A stretch of 64,000 nt of DNA from Selaginella moellendorffii (lineage: Eukaryota > Streptophyta > Lycopodiopsida > Selaginellales > Selaginellaceae): the NCBI RefSeq assembly GCF_000143415.4, contig NW_003314345.1:77339-141338 (forward strand), written 5' to 3'. The notes under the pieces are model-generated. The model had not been told where the DNA came from. It saw nothing but the letters and a program-made list of their open reading frames with translations, and did not search any database. The position numbers and the translations under genes are program-made. Each line of letters opens with the position of its first letter. Positions within the stretch are counted from its first letter, which is position 1. Shown one piece after another: positions 1 to 11,550 of the stretch.

Positions 1-445
1 TAAAAATAGAGTTTGAGATGACCCCGAGATGAAGTCCGAAATGGACCCAAGATGGAGTCTAAGGTTGAGTCCAAGATGGACCTAAGATGGAGTTCAAGAT
101 GGAGTTTGAGACTGACACCAAGACCGAGACTGAGACCAAGACCAAGACTGAGATGGAGTTTGAGATGGTCCCCAGATGGAGTCGGAGATGGACCCGAGAT
201 GGAGTTTGAGATGGACCCGAGATGGAGTCTGAGATGGACCCGAGATGGAGTCCGAGATGGAGTCCAAGATGGAGTCTGAGATGGAGTTCAAGATTGAGAC
301 TGAGACTGAAACTGAGACTGAGACCAAGACCGAGACCGAGAATGAGTTTGAGTTTGAGTCTGAGTCTGAGTCCAAATCTGAGTCTAAGTCAGAGTTTGAG
401 TTAGAGTCCAAATCTGAGTCCGGATCCGAATCCGAATCCGAATAC
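1..445 (+). repeat. Degenerate GAGTCC/GAGATGGA-type hexamer tract at the head of LTR-like copy A
   Basis: The stretch is built from loosely repeated 6-mers such as GAGTCC, GAGACC and GAGATGGA, so several frames stay open and give low-complexity Glu/Ser/Lys or Arg/Trp/Ser 'proteins'. I do not treat these as genes. The same kind of tract stands immediately before the other three copies of the LTR-like sequence (about 7,220-7,300, 8,650-8,870 and 63,465-63,540). It is therefore part of that element, with copy number varying from copy to copy. The window opens inside the tract, so its true left end is not visible. Confidence 0.75.
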
Positions 446-1490
446 TAATACAGGCTGTTGGGTGAAAGCCCAAAATGATCATCCCCCAAGAGGGGGGGAG
501 GGGGGCTATAGGGGGTTTCAAAAGTATAGTAGGGAGTGTATGGGGGTTGAACCCCAATGGAGTAAGTTTGGCTAGAAAATACTAGTGTAACCCAGGAAGG
601 TCATACTTAAGTGTTGGGTGATGATATATTCATTGAAGAGTCCAAGGCTAGAGTGAATATGGACAAACAAATGGAATAGCTTGGTGAAGTGTTCAAAAGT
701 CAACTCTAATTCCCCCAAGAGATTAAATGGTTGATGCTCTTAGTCCAAGTGTGAGTGGCACTACCTACTTGGATATTTGGCGTGGCTCAATATAACCTCT
801 CTCTAAGCCCATGGCTAGAGCACCCAAAGGTGGAAGGTGGGGAGAGTACCCATGAGGCTTGCGTAAGGCTATAGTGTTTTGAAATGTTGTCCCAAAATCC
901 CAAACTATAGAAAGAAAGAGAAGCAATCCTCTGATATAGTGACCAAGGATACAGTCACATGGTGAGGAAGTCCTAGACAATAGTGGGGTTTAGTGGTTGA
1001 GCCTGTAGGGTTTAGTGGTCGAGCCTATGAGCCTTGACCCAGTGGTAGTGTTGGCAAACACAGCCATGGACAGAAAGGAACTTCATGAGGACTGAAAAAG
1101 GGATATTGGGGAAAGCTATTTCTCATATCTATGGGCATCCTAAGGATGTTAAAGAGTGAATCTAAGATGATCACTTAGGACAAATGGCCTAATCTTTAAG
1201 AAATGAGACTGTGATGTAAGTGGTGTTGGATCACCGTGTGATAAAAATGAATGGGCATGGCCTTAGTGTAATGGGTTGATATATCAGTGGTACATTTGGG
1301 TGTTGATCATGGGATTGAACACATGGAGCACTCAGACCAAGTGCAAAGGTTGAATGGCATGGATGCCATTCTCAGGGTTAGCAAACCCTAAGTAAGGAAT
1401 AGGACTTATGAATGTTGTGAATGAGATTTGTTCAAGTGGTCGAAGATGTGGTTAAATGACTTAAGTAGAATAGAAAATTTAGTTGCTTAC
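446..1490 (+). repeat. LTR-like copy A of a retrotransposon family
   Basis: This is about 1 kb of non-coding sequence, collinear with 7,297-8,140. Shared landmarks in order are the GGGTGAAAGCCCAAA box, a CCAAAAGTATAGTAGGGA box, a run about a broken 'plant tRNA-like' TGACCAAGGATACRGTCACATGG segment, and a closing AGAATAGAAAATTTA-type end. It is followed directly by a primer-binding-site-like sequence, which is what defines it as a 5' LTR. Divergence from the 7.3 kb copy is obvious by eye (many substitutions and small indels), so the insertion is old. Exact termini could not be fixed. Confidence 0.6.
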
Positions 1491-1494
1491 AATT

Positions 1495-1506
1495 TGGTAT
1501 AAAAGC
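1495..1506 (+). other. Primer-binding site (tRNA-iMet type), decayed
   Basis: TGGTATAAAAGC lies directly after LTR-like copy A and differs at two positions from the TGGTATCAGAGC complement of plant initiator tRNA-Met used by most plant LTR elements. A position just inside the 5' LTR is expected for reverse-transcription priming. Confidence 0.55.
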
Positions 1507-1509
1507 TAT

Positions 1510-3190
1510 TCCTTAGTCCAACTTTTATTGGAGGTCAAATATATCACCATTTGTTGGCATTATAAGGTCTTAGGAGTGGTCCTATCTTTGAGGAGTAGTA
1601 GGTCGGGAGGACATGGCTCTTCATTACAATTCATATATAAACTTGTAGGAAATGTGGTGGATAGAAAAGGGGCCGATAAGGGAATGACTTTAGGATCTTA
1701 GGAATAGTATAAAATTTTCCTTAGAGAGTTGAAAATGTGATCTAGATGAGCATTTGACTTAGTAAAGTGGCTAATGTAATTGTGGTAAATAACTATAGTT
1801 GAGATCATGGGAAAGACAGAGACTCTAAATCAATAAAGAAGTCACAAAATTAAGGTTAATGCTTATGAATTTGAGACCAAAATTAATGACTGTGGGAGGT
1901 CAAATAGGAATGAAGATATAAGTCCTTAAAATGGTAGCAAGGGCTACTTTTTATAAATGCTAGAACAAATCTAAGGAGTTGGAGGTGTACTTAGAGGATG
2001 AGTTGGTATTCTTATCATATGGATGGATAGTCTTATAGGGCAGATGTAGCCCACAGAGAACAGAAAATAATCAAGTGTTAGAATAACACTTGCAAACATA
2101 GTTCTTATGAGTAGGACATGAATACAAGAACTTGTATTCCAGTGAGCTACACCTCAAAAGTAAAACTTCATGGGTAGTCAAATTATCAAAGTCCAAAAAG
2201 CTGGATGACTCAAGTGGAGTCAAGAAATGATCCTAAGGGATTGGTAGAAGTATTTAGATTGAAGTGTATTGTGCCCTACGAAAAATGGGGAGGATCATAA
2301 AATCCAAATATGAAAATAGTGGGTATCTATCACGAATGTGACTTCGGGTATCAAAAGATACTTGTCACCTAGTCCTTACGAGGACTCTTTCCTTACTGCC
2401 ATAACGGCAGGAGGTTGGTACTACTAGATCCCTTTATTAGCCCCTCTTGTTCAACTGTTAGTAAACTAGACTTAGCATCTGTACTTGGCCAAATGAGCAT
2501 AAGGAAGGAATTCCTTAGTGTCTATTTAGCCAAGCATACTTGGCCTAGCTTGTTAATTCTCTTTTGCTCTGTCTTGCACTGGCTTGGCAAGAATCCTCAC
2601 ATATTGAGACTAGTCCATCAATATTGCCAAATGATAGCTTACCGTGTCTGCCAAACACCCTCGCTATCATACCTTTTGTGTTGCTCTCATTTTGATCCCA
2701 AATGCTATTTATGGAAAGTGTCTAGATTCGCTCATTTGGCTTATCTATGGAATGTAGAGATTGGCCTGAATACAATGGTGTTCGTTCCATGTCCAAATTC
2801 GCAATTTAGTGCCATTCCATATTTAGTAAGTTTCAAGTTTGTCCCAGAGACCAACTCCTAGTACTAAGAGAGGCTTGGGGTGAAAGGGATAGTGGTTAGA
2901 ATGCATGTCTGACCACCTGAGACATTAGTTTGGCTCCCACTAGGCTTTGTCGCTCTTTGTTCTGCGTCTGGCTTGAGTCTAAGCCCAAGCTCCACACTAC
3001 TCTAGTTGGTGGGGTATCCTCCTCCTCGCATTAGGCCACCGATATGCCAGAATTGTGCCAAACTCCATCTGACACCATTTTGCGTGCAAGTGCTGGATAC
3101 GGGGAGTTGGTGCTCATGGGATTGTACCAGACCCTTGTTTCGTAATACAACTGGCTTGGAGTTTGGCTCTAAATTCAGCTGCGCTACATT
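1510..3190. other. Non-coding retrotransposon-derived sequence, no gene seen
   Basis: No recognisable domain is present and the open frames are short (the longest, at 2,415, has 148 codons and no family resemblance). The right end runs straight into a second primer-binding-site-like sequence, so the last few hundred bases may be the remains of a different 5' LTR. Confidence 0.4.
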
Positions 3191-3202
3191 TGGTATCAAA
3201 GA
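3191..3202 (+). other. Second primer-binding-site-like sequence
   Basis: TGGTATCAAAGA resembles the initiator-tRNA primer site TGGTATCAGAGC. It lies about 190 bases before the decayed gag at 3,379, so it probably belongs to that internal region. In that case the gag-pol at 3.4-7.2 kb and LTR-like copy A may come from different insertions. Confidence 0.5.
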
Positions 3203-3378
3203 AATTGTCTCAGCGATTCCTATCCAACTTTTGTCGGATTTTCTGACTCAAGTTACATACACATAGACTTTTTTAGTAGATCTAAAGCAACTTGTGTAGG
3301 ATTAGTTAGATTGCACTATTCAGTAAGAACGTTGTATGCATGTTCAATTACTAATAGAGGCATGCATGCAGCTAGTGG

Positions 3379-6300
3379 AATGGTGAAAAAGAACCGTGTT
3401 GATGATGCTGAAACCTCTAGACGGGCAAATTGAAAGAAGGAAACTCTTGCTAGAGATGCTGTGGAAGAGGCTAAGGCTGAGTCAGAAGAGGAAGAGCTAG
3501 ATACTGGGGCACTACAGCGTACAGCTTAGGAAGTCAAGATCGAGAATTTGCGAAGGGAGATTCATAAATTGAAGAAGGAGAACAAGAAAAGGAAAAAAGA
3601 AGCTGAGGCAGCTAAACTAGCTAAGCCAAAGCAACCAGACTCCTCTTCAAGTTCTGAGGTAAATGAAGTTTTGCAACTACCCCCAGTTGCATGAGTTTCA
3701 AAGTTCAAGCCTCTAAAACCACCCAATTTGAGAAGCATGTAGGACTATCAGGTTTTGGAAAACTATTTTCATAACGGCAGACGTAGATGATTGTAGGAAA
3801 GTTGTGTGTGCGCATTCCTTTCTCACTGATCATGCCAAAACTTTATGGCGCCAGGTGTGTGCTGAAAAAGGGCAGATTAGAAGTTGGACCAAGATGCAGT
3901 CTCGTATCCGTAAGGAATACTTGCCTCACTATCTTGGTCTAAGACTTTGCGCAGAGCTATGGCGGTTAAAGCAGTGAAGGGACCTCATGCATTACATTAA
4001 TGCATTTGCTCAGAAGCGCATTATAATTGCAAATATGAGTGACGAAGATGCTCGAAGTTATTTTCTAGAAGGTTTAAGTTCACTTTCTCACAATGAAATT
4101 TTGAAGTTTAAGCCAAAGACGTACCTGGAGTGTAAGGAAGCAACACAGCAAATTGCCTTTAGTCACTTACTCATGGAACAATATCAATAGCCGTATGCTG
4201 GTACTTTGGACAAGAATAAGAATTCTAGGAATAAACAAGGAGACTGGAAACAAGGGGTGGAAGGTAGGTGCCACCTAGAGGCTCACAAGCTACGATTAAC
4301 AAAGGTGGTGGTGGTTGGAGACCACCAGTAGCTTCTTCTGGTCCTAGGCCCTCTGTTCCTCCTCCTGGTGGGTACAAACAACAGCAACCTGCAAAACCTA
4401 CTCCTAGCGGAACAGGTAGTGTGGGTCATTGATTCCATTGTGGAGAGTTAGAACATAGGTCCTCGGAATGTCCCAACAAGTATAAGACAAGGTCTCATGT
4501 TAATCTCATGAGGGAAGATGGTGGTGGTGAAGCTAAAGGTGTTGACGAGTTGGTCAATGCAGACTATGAGGAAGAGGAGGTGAGTTACTTTCGTTGCTTT
4601 CCTCAAGCCTTTTTCGCAATCAATGCAAACATTGATCCGTTAATGTATTTGGTAGGCTTTGTCTGTAGACACCAAATCCAAATGATGATTGATATAGGAG
4701 CTACACACAACGTGACTTAGTTAAGTTTTTAGGATTGAATGTTGAGCAAATGTCACCTATGCACTTCCGGTTTGCGAAAGATGGGCAAGTAGCCAGAAAA
4801 TTTGTGAGTGATATTCCAATAAAAATATCTAAATGGAAAGAAAGAGTGGACTTAGTAGTGTTGAAGATACCAGATTTTCATATGGTGTTTGGTATGGACT
4901 TCTTCAACAAATATATAAAAGGGATTTATAGTGCTAGACAAAGTCGTATCATGTTAAAGTCAGAAGGACGTCCTAATTTGTCCTTCCAGTTGCAATAGTG
5001 CTCCTCAAAGGATTGGGATGCTACATTCTTGACAGTGAAAGCCACTCAAAAAGCAGCTAAGAAGGGATGTCAGACCTTTTGGGTTCAAGTGATGGAAGCT
5101 GAGGGTGTTAGTGACTTAACTTGAATCGGCAACAGGGTTGATCTTGTACCAAAGAAGATATTGGAGTTGTTGGCAAGGAATCAGGATATCTTCCTAAAGG
5201 ATTTGCCACTAGGGCTACCTCCTAGCCGTGAGGTTGATCATTGGATTGAGGTTATTCCGAGTTCTAAACCCCTAACAAAAGCTCTATATAGTTTGAACAT
5301 CAAGGAGATGGCTGAACTCAAAAAACAACTCACAAAGCTTCTTGACGAAGGTCATATCCAACCAAGCAAGTCACCTTATGGAGCGCTGGTCCTTTTTGTT
5401 ATGAAAAAGGATGAAACCATAAGCATGTGTATCAACTATCGGGCACTCAACAAAATCACGGTAAAAAATAGTTATCCTTTACCTTGCATTGATGACTTGT
5501 TTGACCAACTCTTAAAAGTTAAGTATTTTATATGACTTGATTTGCGGTCTAGGTATCATCAAATATAGGTGGTAGATCAGGATGTGGAGAAGACAGTCTT
5601 TAAGACTTGGTACAGATCTTATGATTTCCTTGTCATGCCGTTTGGGTTATGCAATGCTCCGGCAACATTCAGAACTATGATGGATAGAATATTTAGAGAT
5701 TATTTGGATACATTTGTCGTCCTATACATTGACAATGTTCTAGTCTTCAGCAAAACGTTGGAGGAATATTTGAAACACTTGGAGTTAGTGTTTCAAAAGT
5801 TGCGTGAACACAAACTATATGCTAAAGAAAGTAAATGTGCTTTTGGACAATTGTGCGTGAACTTTTTTGGACATATAGTTGGTGGTGGCGTAATTAAGGT
5901 GGATCCAAAGAAGGTGGAAGTAGTGAAGTCCTAGGAAGTTCCGACCACTGTATTAGATGTTTTTTCCTTTCTCAGTTTCGCGAGATACTATCACAAGTTT
6001 GTTTGCAATTTTGCAAAAATTGCTCTTCTATTAACTGAGTTAATGAAGAGTAGTATACCATTTTATTGGACACCAGCTTGTTAGCGTGCTTTTGTATGAT
6101 TGAAGGAGATCTTGACTACAATTCCTGTTCTCAGGATCCCAAATCTTGATAAACCCTTCAAAGTGCATTGTGATGCATCTGGCTATGCTATTGGTGCCAT
6201 GTTACAGCAAGATTGTGACAAAGCAGTTGGTGTTAAGCTAAGGCGACATGGTTGTCCCATTGAGTTCTACTCCAAGAAATTGGATGAAACCCAACAAAGA

Positions 6301-7212
6301 TGGCCAACACATGAGAAAGAGATGTTTGCTATAGTGTCGGCCCTGGAACAATAGAGACACTACTTGGGTGAACACATCAAGGTTTATACAGATAGTAACA
6401 CACTGAGCTACTTTGCTACGCAACCTAAGCTTATGCTGAAGCAAGCTTGTTGGCAAGAGAAGCTTGCTACATATGATAATGAAATCATATATAAACTTGG
6501 TAAAGACAATATTGTTCTGGATGCATTGAGTGGTTAGGCTCAGTTCCAGGCAATATAAGTAGTTAGTTCAGACTGGTTGGAGGATGTTTGGGCTTCATAT
6601 GGAAGTGATCCATTGGCAAAGGCAATCTTGCACCGTGCGGAGTTATCGAAGCAAAACCCTGGTAGCGAAGCGGCGAAAGTTGCTAATCAAACCAATGCGA
6701 AGCTTCACTTCTCAATTTGGGATGGGCTTATATTCTATAAGCAAGAATGATTGTATCTTCCCTCTAAGGATTTGCAGCAATTGTTTCTACGGGAACATCA
6801 TGATGTTCTGGCAGTGGGACATGGTGGAAAGCAAAAGACTCTAGCTTCATTGAAAAAGGGATTTTTATGGTCTAGTATGGAAGGTAATTTAGTGTATTAT
6901 ATCCGTTCCTGCCTTATATACCAGCAATGTAAGCGCAGAACTAAGAAGCCGGCTAGAAATTTGCAGTGCATTCCAGCACCGGTACAGCCATTTCAGAATG
7001 TGACACTTGATTTCGTCACTTGCTTGCCAAAATCTAAGGGTTATGATACTTTGATGCTGGTTGTGGATCGGTTGTCAAAGATTGCGCACTTCATTCCAAT
7101 TGTGGGAATAGTGAATGCGAAACAAGTAGCAAAGCTCTTTTTCCATGAAGTAGTGTGGGTTCATGGTCTTCCTGAAGAGATGATTTCGGATAGAGATTCG
7201 AGGTTTACAGGG
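3379..7212 (+). pseudogene. Decayed Ty3/gypsy gag-pol, cut off inside the integrase
   Basis: Gag and pol parts follow each other in the right order but are broken by stops and frame changes. A Lys/Glu-rich gag starts at 3,379. A zinc-knuckle remnant near 4,430 has its first Cys replaced by a stop, and a protease remnant at about 4,690 reads DIGATHN. Reverse transcriptase spans 5,161-5,934, with MPFGLCNAPATF and YIDN where the catalytic YIDD is expected. RNase H lies near 6,100-6,540. The integrase zinc and core region starts at 6,751 and keeps the first two acidic residues (LDFVT, SDRDSRF). It ends abruptly before the third acidic residue, where a GAGACC tract and LTR-like copy B begin. It cannot encode an active element. 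Confidence 0.85.
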
Positions 7213-7219
7213 AAGCTGG

Positions 7220-8140
7220 AAGATGAAATCAAGACCGAGACCAAGAGCGAGTCCGAGTATGAGTTTAAGTCTGAATCCAAGTCTAAGTCCGAGTCCAAAT
7301 ACTAATATAGGTTGTTGAGGGTGAAAGCCCAAAGCAATCATCCCCCAGAGGGGGGATATAAGAGGTTCCAAAAGTATAGTAGGGAGGGTGTCGGGGTTGG
7401 AGCCCAATGGAGCTAGTTTTGGCTAGGAAAGGCCAATGTGACCCAGGAAAATTGTTGGGTGATGATATATCCACTAAGGAGTTCAAAGCTAGAGTGAATA
7501 TAGATTGACAAACAGGGTAATTTGGTGAAGTGTTCAAATGCCAGCTCTAGTTCCCCTGGGAGATTGAATAGTTGATGCTCCCAATCTAAGTATCAAAGTC
7601 TCAAATTGTGGAGAGGAAGAGGAATAATCCTCTGATGTAGTGACCAAGGATACGGTCACATGGTGAGGAAGTCCTAGAGGACAGTAGGGTTTAGTGGTCA
7701 AGCCTATGGGCCTTGACTCAGTGGCAATGTTGATAAAGAAAGGGACTTGGTGGGGATTGAAAAAGGGATATTGGGGAAGGTTGTTTCCCATGTTTGCGAA
7801 CATCCTAAAGATGCTAAAGAGTGGATCTAAGATGATCACTCAAGACAAATGGCCAAGTTTTTTATAGATAGGATTGTGATATAGGTGGTGTTAGATCACC
7901 ATGTGACAAAGGTGAATGGGTATGGCCTTAGCATAACGGGTTGATATGTCAGTGGTACCTTTAGGTGTTGGTTATGGGATTGGACACATGGAGCATTCGA
8001 ACCAAGTGCAAATGGATGTCATTCTTAGGGCTAGCCATCCCTAGGTCCGGAATAGAATTTATAAAGGTTGTGAGTGAGATTCTTTCAAGTGGTCGGAGGT
8101 GTGGTTTAGTGACTAAAGTATAATAGAAAATTTAATTGCT
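7220..8140 (+). repeat. LTR-like copy B, inserted in or fused to the integrase
   Basis: The copy begins with a short GAGTCC tract and then follows copy A box by box over roughly 850 bases, ending in the same AATAGAAAATTTAATTGCTTA-like end (truncated here). It directly abuts integrase coding sequence, with no polypurine tract or integrase C-terminus between. It is therefore either a later solo LTR insertion or the product of recombination, not an ordinary 3' LTR of the gag-pol to its left. Confidence 0.6.
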
Positions 8141-8204
8141 TATATATGTGTGTGAGAGAGATAGAGTATATATATACATAGTGGGATTTTAATAATTATC
8201 AAAA

Positions 8205-8253
8205 CATTTTTAATCAATCACTCTTATATATAAACTAGGGTTTTTGGATTCAT

Positions 8254-8306
<53 letters not shown>

Positions 8307-8340
8307 CTTCCATTTTTATATTTTTTGCACTCACATTAGA
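8205..8340 (+). repeat. Decayed LTR scrap with (TA)n microsatellite
   Basis: TATATAAACTAGGGTTTT followed by a (TA)n run at 8,256-8,302 and then CTTCCATTTTT and TGCACTCACA resembles the LTR at 15,482-15,720, which has TATATAAGCTAGGGTTTT, a CCATG spacer, TGCACTCACA and a (TA)n run. The TATA element and the CTCACA end are the shared landmarks. It is short and diverged. Confidence 0.35.
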
Positions 8341-8640
8341 AGCAACTCTAATTATTCCTAAAAGTGGATTTATCCTTTTCTTTTTTTTTCATCTTCATGG
8401 TAGAATAATATATTCTTCCTTTGAGTCTCAACAATTGATATAATTTCTTGATATTATGCAATTGCAACTAATCAAACTTAGTAGATATTGGTGTTTATCA
8501 CATGTGGTCCAATTCCTTTTATTATCAATCCTTACATTTAGTAAGACTCCTATAGGAATTCTAGGGATGATGTGTACTATTGTATAAGGAACCAACTCCC
8601 CGAGGTGTTATAAGCTAAAGGATCCCCAAAAATATGACCA
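8341..8640. other. AT-rich spacer, nothing recognised
   Basis: No open frame of note, RNA-gene signature or repeat is seen between the TA-rich LTR scrap and the next GAGTCC tract. Confidence 0.4.
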
Positions 8641-8649
8641 AAGTGATAA

Positions 8650-9655
8650 AGAGTTCATTGGATGAGACTAAGTCCGAGATTGAGTTCGAGACTAACTCTA
8701 AGACCAAGTTCGAGACCAACTCTGAAACCAAGTTCGAGGCTAAGTCCGAAACCGAGTTCGAGACCAAGTCCAAGATCAAGTCTGAGATAGAGTCCGAGGT
8801 CAAGTCTAAGATCAAGTCTGAGATCGAGTTCGAGATTGAATTTGAGATCGAGTCCAAGACCAAGTCCAAATACTTATATAGATCGTGGGGTGAAAGCCCA
8901 AAGCGTGTGTCTCCTAGGGGGTTGCAAAGGGTTCCAAAAGTATAGTAGGGATAGTGAGGTCCAAGAATTAGTCTTGAAGGAACTTTTTAATGGTGCTTCC
9001 AAACTTACTTAAGGTTGAGGCTGGGACTTAGAGGCTTTGGGTGGGGGTGAGCATAAACTCGAGTGGTGCTAAAGGGGCCATATAAGAAAGTGCTCAAGAG
9101 CAGCTCCCCTCGGAAGGTAAACCGACTATAGTACTCCCAACTCATGTGGAGTGGTGTCCCATTTAAGTACCTTATGGCTCATTGGCCCTCACCCTTCCTA
9201 GGGGCTTGGGCCTTTCCTTCGGGATGGAAGTGTGGGAGTAGGGGTACCCATACTAGGCCGTTAGGCTATAGTGCTTCCCCCTAGTATCCCAAAGGAAGTG
9301 TTGCACCTAAAGCTTAGGATTTAAAGGGTGATATAATCAGGTCTTGTTGTATTAAGGGATGTTAGAAACCTAGAGGCTTAGTGTGCTTGGCTACTTGTGC
9401 CTACAGGAAGTGTAGTTGAATCTTAAATCTAGTTTAATCTAGGGAAGGAAATTGGGAGAGAATTTTGAAATTCGAGGATGGATGGTTAATGCTCCGCTGC
9501 TCATGTAGTAAGTTGTTAAAACCAAGTAAGACCAAGTAAGAGTTAGTAGAATAAGTGGGAACTTTGGTAAGGGAACTTAACTGAGGCTAAAGCCATGGAA
9601 ATCGAATAGACAATATAAATTAGCAAATTGGAAAGAAAAATTTTGTGGTTTACAA
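8650..9655 (+). repeat. LTR-like copy C (second subfamily)
   Basis: It opens with a GAGTCC/GAGACC tract (to about 8,870), then the GGGTGAAAGCCCAAAG and CCAAAAGTATAGTAGGGATAGTGAGGTCC boxes. After these it diverges from copies A and B but matches the insertion at 63.5 kb, including the GGGTGGGRGTGAGCAT stretch. A primer-binding-site-like sequence follows, so this is probably the 5' LTR of the gag-bearing element that begins at 9,713. Confidence 0.6.
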
Positions 9656-9669
9656 TTTGGTCTTGGAGC
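9656..9669 (+). other. Primer-binding-site-like sequence after copy C
   Basis: TTTGGTCTTGGAGC sits at the LTR/internal junction, 44 bases before the gag start codon. It resembles the TTTGGTATCAGAGC primer site with three changes. Confidence 0.4.
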
Positions 9670-9712
9670 CTATTATCAGTTCTAGTGAAGGATAGAGGTA
9701 GATTGCAGGGAG

Positions 9713-11545
9713 ATGGCTAAGGCAAGGCATCAGATAACCAAGGTGGAGACAGAATCTCCTCTAGAGCTGGAGCCTCCAATCGAACAAGAGGCTATAGATG
9801 AAAAGTCCTTGCGCGAGGAAGACTCAAATAAAGAATCTTCCAAACAAGAATCTAGTGGAAAAGTTCAGTCATTCAAGGCTCAATTGGACGTTTTAGAAGG
9901 ACAATGAACATAGACCAATACCCTAGAGACATTTGTACACAAACTAAAGTGTGACAAGAAGCGAAAGAAAAAGCAAAAGACCATAGAGGTTGGCAGTGCA
10001 AAAGGCATGGACCTTTTGGTGGGGATTGAGGCAGAACTAAACAAGGTTGAATAAACCAAAATGGAATCTATCCCTAAGGCAATTCCCAAGTACAAACCAA
10101 AGCCCCCACTAGTCTTCAAGAGAGTGAATGAGTATAAAGTGGTGGAGGATTAGTTTTATAATATGAAGGATTATTTCTGAACATTGTGGTTACCGAGTTT
10201 AGAGAAGATCTCATATGCAAAACCATATTTAGCAGATAATGCTAAGTTTTTGTGGAGAACAACAGATGCCAACAAAGGACCAGTAGCCACTTTTGAAATG
10301 ATGAAGGCAAAGATCTATGCAATCTATGTTCTACCGAATGCTACTTTGCACCTAAGGGATGAGCTGAGTAGGCTGAAGCAAGCGAGAATCATTTAAGAGT
10401 ATGTGAATGCATTCATAGCAAAAAGGATCCTTCTCACAAACATGGGCATAAGGCTTATAACATGGGCATAAGGCTTCATATAAGGCTTATAAACCTGGGC
10501 TTATAACATGGGCATAAGGCTTCATATAAGGCTTATAAACTTTGGCTTGAGGCGAGGTGATGTGTTGGAACCAGACCAACTATAAGGAAGTGTTGGATAT
10601 AGTTATTTAAGGTGCATTTCAATGATAACTTGCAAAAGGGGAACACAACGGGGTCAGGGTCCACATTTAGCAAAGGGGCCAAACTAAGGGGAACATATGG
10701 CAAAAGGAAATTCAAGAAAAGTTTCTCTACGAATGAATCTTAAGTTTCGGAAATGCAGATTTAGTGGGTAGGAGCAAGTACATGAAGGAGTCAAGCAAAA
10801 ATGGATAAACCCATTGATAAAAAAGTCAAGTTTGTTAGTAGTATGGGAAATAACATATGCTTCAATTATGATGAAGTGGGGTATTTTTCAAAGGAATGTC
10901 CCTACCCGAAGAAGGCCAAAGTTAATATGGCCATTTAAGTCGAGTGAAATTTAAATTGGGGTACATGATCCAGTCTTTAGCTCAAAGTTACTCATTACAT
11001 GAAAAACTTTGGTAAAGAGTCGTTCGCAACATCTACTAACCCTCTGAGGAAAGCTTAAAGGTAAATTTGTTAAGATCTTTATTAGCACGGGTGCGTCAAA
11101 TAATTTTGTAGCTGTAGATATAGTTCGGCAACCCAAACTAACAGTGCAGTAGCTGAGCGAACCAAGGACTATAGAGTTTGTTCAAGATAGCCAAAGCACC
11201 AATGAGGTACTTGTAAGCAACCAAAGGGAACGACTTGAGAGACGATCCATGGGGTTCAAATATAAAGGGAAAGGGCCCATGAACAAGAGTGCACCCCCTT
11301 TTCCAATCGGTTAAGGGTCTTAGGATATCTGGGGTTAAGCGTCCTTGGGTTTGAATAGTACTGGGCTGGGTGAGCTTACAGTACTTCAGCAAGCAAGAGT
11401 CGAAGTAAAGACATGGAAAGTAGACATAAACTTCACTGTGTTAGACATGGTAGGATTTGACATGATGTTCGAGATGGATTTGTTCAATCAGTTTGTGGTA
11501 GCTCTACATGAACAATGTAAGAACCTTGTGGTACTGATGGAGCAA
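9713..11545 (+). pseudogene. Decayed gag-protease of an LTR element
   Basis: The reading frame starts MAKARHQITKVETESPLE and is rich in Glu, Ser and Gln, then breaks at a stop at 9,905. A capsid-like piece (10,184-10,396) follows. Near 10,870 the zinc-knuckle remnant CFNYDEVGYFSKEC has lost its second Cys and its His. Near 11,085 the protease active site reads STGASNNF in place of the usual DTGA/DSGA. The distal protease segment (11,345-11,572) keeps a GFDMMFEMDLFNQF stretch like the usual GMD-W/F-L motif. The sequence then joins a different element without any pol domain of its own. Confidence 0.65.
10436..10552 (+). repeat. Short tandem repeat inside the decayed gag
   Basis: Blocks ACATGGGCATAAGGCTT and CATATAAGGCTTATAAAC recur head to tail two to three times, with a unit of about 45-65 bases. 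The expansion lies inside the old gag region and has no coding meaning. Confidence 0.7.
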
Positions 11546-11550
11546 GTTCT

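Noticed and set aside
52-448. Several overlapping open frames with Glu/Ser or Arg/Trp/Ser repeats
   Set aside because: They are products of a hexamer repeat that lacks stop codons; all strands and frames look alike and there is no start context or domain.
1483-1701. 72-codon frame after LTR-like copy A
   Set aside because: Lies in the leader region of a retroelement, overlaps the primer-binding site and has no gag features.
8615-8945. Open frames of 84 and 103 codons on both strands
   Set aside because: Same GAGTCC-type tract as at the window start; part of LTR-like copy C.
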